Below, piece after piece: positions 5,890 through 6,546 of a stretch of DNA of 6,546 nucleotides. The DNA is from RGIG3009 sp045578425 (GTDB taxonomy: Bacteria; Bacillota; Clostridia; Oscillospirales; Acutalibacteraceae). The translations under genes were made by a program, and so were the position numbers. The notes under the pieces are model-generated. The model did not search any database and was not told where the DNA came from. It saw nothing but the letters and a program-made list of their open reading frames with translations. The number at the start of each line of letters is the position of its first letter. Positions within the stretch are counted from its first letter, which is position 1. The stretch is taken from contig JAZNKF010000071.1 in the NCBI GenBank assembly GCA_045578425.1, positions 1-6,546 on the forward strand, in the 5' to 3' direction.

Positions 5890-5911
5890 ATTCCAATTTA
5901 CTCAAACAGAT

Positions 5912-5948
5912 AAAAATGCTATGAGCGATTTTGCTCATAGCATTTTTT
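5912..5948. terminator. Bidirectional intrinsic terminator
   Basis: ATGCTATGAGC (5916-5926) pairs perfectly with GCTCATAGCAT (5933-5943) around a 6-nt loop. It is followed on the plus strand by TTTTTT (5943-5948) and, read on the minus strand, by five T (complement of 5912-5916). It therefore ends the deaminase transcript from the left and can also stop the RlmD transcript arriving from the right. Confidence 0.9.
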
Positions 5949-6036
5949 ATTTCCTTATAGGACCAATTTTAAGCGGTGTTTTGCTCCTTGTATGGAATTA
6001 CACCACAGAACCTCTTAAAAGCGATTCTGGGCCAAT

Positions 6037-6309
6037 TTAGAGCATTCCAAAGTGCTTAAAAGCATCTTCTATTGCTTTCTCTTTTTCTGGTGGGCAGTTT
6101 GGTACTCTGTGCCCATCTTTGCCCTTGTTGTAGTTTTCCCTTTTCTCAAAACCGTGTTTTTCTTTCACCTGTGCGATGTTGAGAGAGGTAACATTCAAAC
6201 CGTATTTATCTTTGACGTAGGCTTTTATCTCCGGATAGGTTGCGGTGGTTCTGGCGGTTTTGGGTAGGTCCTGAACATTCACATCAAAGTAGATATGTTC
6301 ATCTACCTT
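6037..6309 (-). pseudogene. Detached C-terminal extension of the RlmD-like methyltransferase
   Basis: Directly after the TAA that ends the methyltransferase, the same reading frame continues for 90 more codons: KVDEHIYFDVNVQDL, then TYPEIKAYVKDKYGLNV, LNIAQVKEKHGF, and the ending CPPEKEKAIEDAFKHFGML. This is the tail module that, from memory, follows the catalytic domain in many clostridial RlmD-like proteins and ends in a similar HF-x-hydrophobic-I/L motif. Here it is separated by a single stop codon (TAA AAG where CAA AAG would give Gln-Lys). A separate start is unlikely: the only candidate is a GTG at 6282-6280 with no ribosome site before it. So the segment is either untranslated remnant coding sequence after a recent nonsense change, or reached by read-through. 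The function of the tail is unknown to me; its lysine-rich, helix-turn-helix-like make-up suggests RNA or DNA binding (inference). Confidence 0.7.
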
Positions 6310-6546
6310 TTACCGACTTAATAATGCTACCGTTTCTACATGGTTGGTATGAGGAAACATATCAACAGGTTGTATATGGCGGGCTTTATAGCCCTTTTTA
6401 AAGAAATAATCTAAATCTCTTGCAAGAGTTTCGGGGTTACAGGAAATATATACTATTTTTTCAGGAGACAGTAGCGACACAGCGTCTATAAATTTTCTGT
6501 CACTTCCTGCTCTGGGAGGGTCCATTATAACAACATCTGCCCTTTC
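6310..6546 (-). CDS. rlmD: RlmD-like 23S rRNA (uracil-5-)-methyltransferase, C-terminal part
   Basis: The last 78 residues of a SAM-dependent RNA m5U methyltransferase of the RlmD/RumA/TrmA family, which methylates C5 of a uridine in 23S rRNA (U1939, and U747 in the dual RlmCD type). The gene enters from beyond position 6546, so its N-terminal TRAM and SAM-binding parts are not seen. Seen in order: DVVIMDPPRAGSDRKFID (motif IV), then KIVYISCNPETLARDL with the catalytic cysteine of the SCNP motif, then VDMFPHTNHVETVALL with the glutamate of the HVE motif acting as general base. All catalytic residues in the visible part are intact, so the methyltransferase domain itself may still work. The stop TAA (6312-6310) comes right after the normal catalytic-domain end and cuts off the extension at 6037-6309. 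Paralogues of this family are common in clostridia, so exact target is uncertain. Confidence 0.92.
   Translation of the reverse strand, partial: ERADVVIMDPPRAGSDRKFIDAVSLLSPEKIVYISCNPETLARDLDYFFKKGYKARHIQPVDMFPHTNHVETVALLSR

Noticed and set aside
6052..6267. Plus-strand hydrophobic 71-codon open frame
   Set aside because: It is the antisense of the RlmD tail, whose minus-strand reading matches a known tail module and continues the methyltransferase frame.
1..6546. CRISPR array, tRNA or rRNA genes
   Set aside because: No regularly spaced repeats and no cloverleaf or rRNA-like segments were seen on either strand.

Overview
The window looks like chromosomal DNA from a Gram-positive Firmicute, most likely a gut-type clostridium. 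The reasons are strong GGAGG-type ribosome binding sites, TTG and GTG starts backed by good Shine-Dalgarno sequences, sigma-A promoters with 17-bp spacers, U-rich intrinsic terminators, a YfhO-family membrane protein and a clostridial-type tail on the RlmD-like methyltransferase. The assignment rests on these traits; no taxonomic marker gene is present.

Left part (1-1134, minus strand): a two-gene unit. A NUDIX hydrolase (577-1134) overlaps the start of a cation diffusion facilitator metal transporter (1-587, running off the window) by 11 bases, so the two are probably translationally coupled. Positions 1135-1253 hold a compact divergent promoter region: one sigma-A promoter fires leftward into the NUDIX gene and one near-consensus promoter (TTGACA-17-TACAAT) fires rightward into tlyA. 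A repeated T-tract lies between and within them.

Middle part (1254-5005, plus strand): tlyA (S4 domain plus FtsJ-like RNA 2'-O-methyltransferase) followed after 35 bp by a 958-residue YfhO-family polytopic membrane protein, ending in a clear intrinsic terminator.

Right part (5006-6546): this is the most unusual region. A promoter at 5032-5060 should start transcription exactly at the base of a long bulged hairpin (32-33 bp over about 86 nt), which is followed by a UUCG-capped intrinsic terminator. Right behind the terminator sits a 69-residue cysteine-rich protein with a strong SD and a TTG start and no visible promoter of its own. The arrangement looks like a structured leader with an attenuator, or a small RNA with a read-through gene; I do not recognise the RNA family. 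Next comes a cytidine-deaminase-family gene with its own near-consensus promoter overlapping the small gene's stop codon, then a bidirectional terminator. Finally, on the minus strand, the C-terminal end of an RlmD-like 23S rRNA uracil-C5 methyltransferase has its usual clostridial C-terminal extension cut off by one in-frame TAA.

By eye the right part is more AT-rich than the tlyA-yfhO part, which hints at a different history, but I could not compute this.
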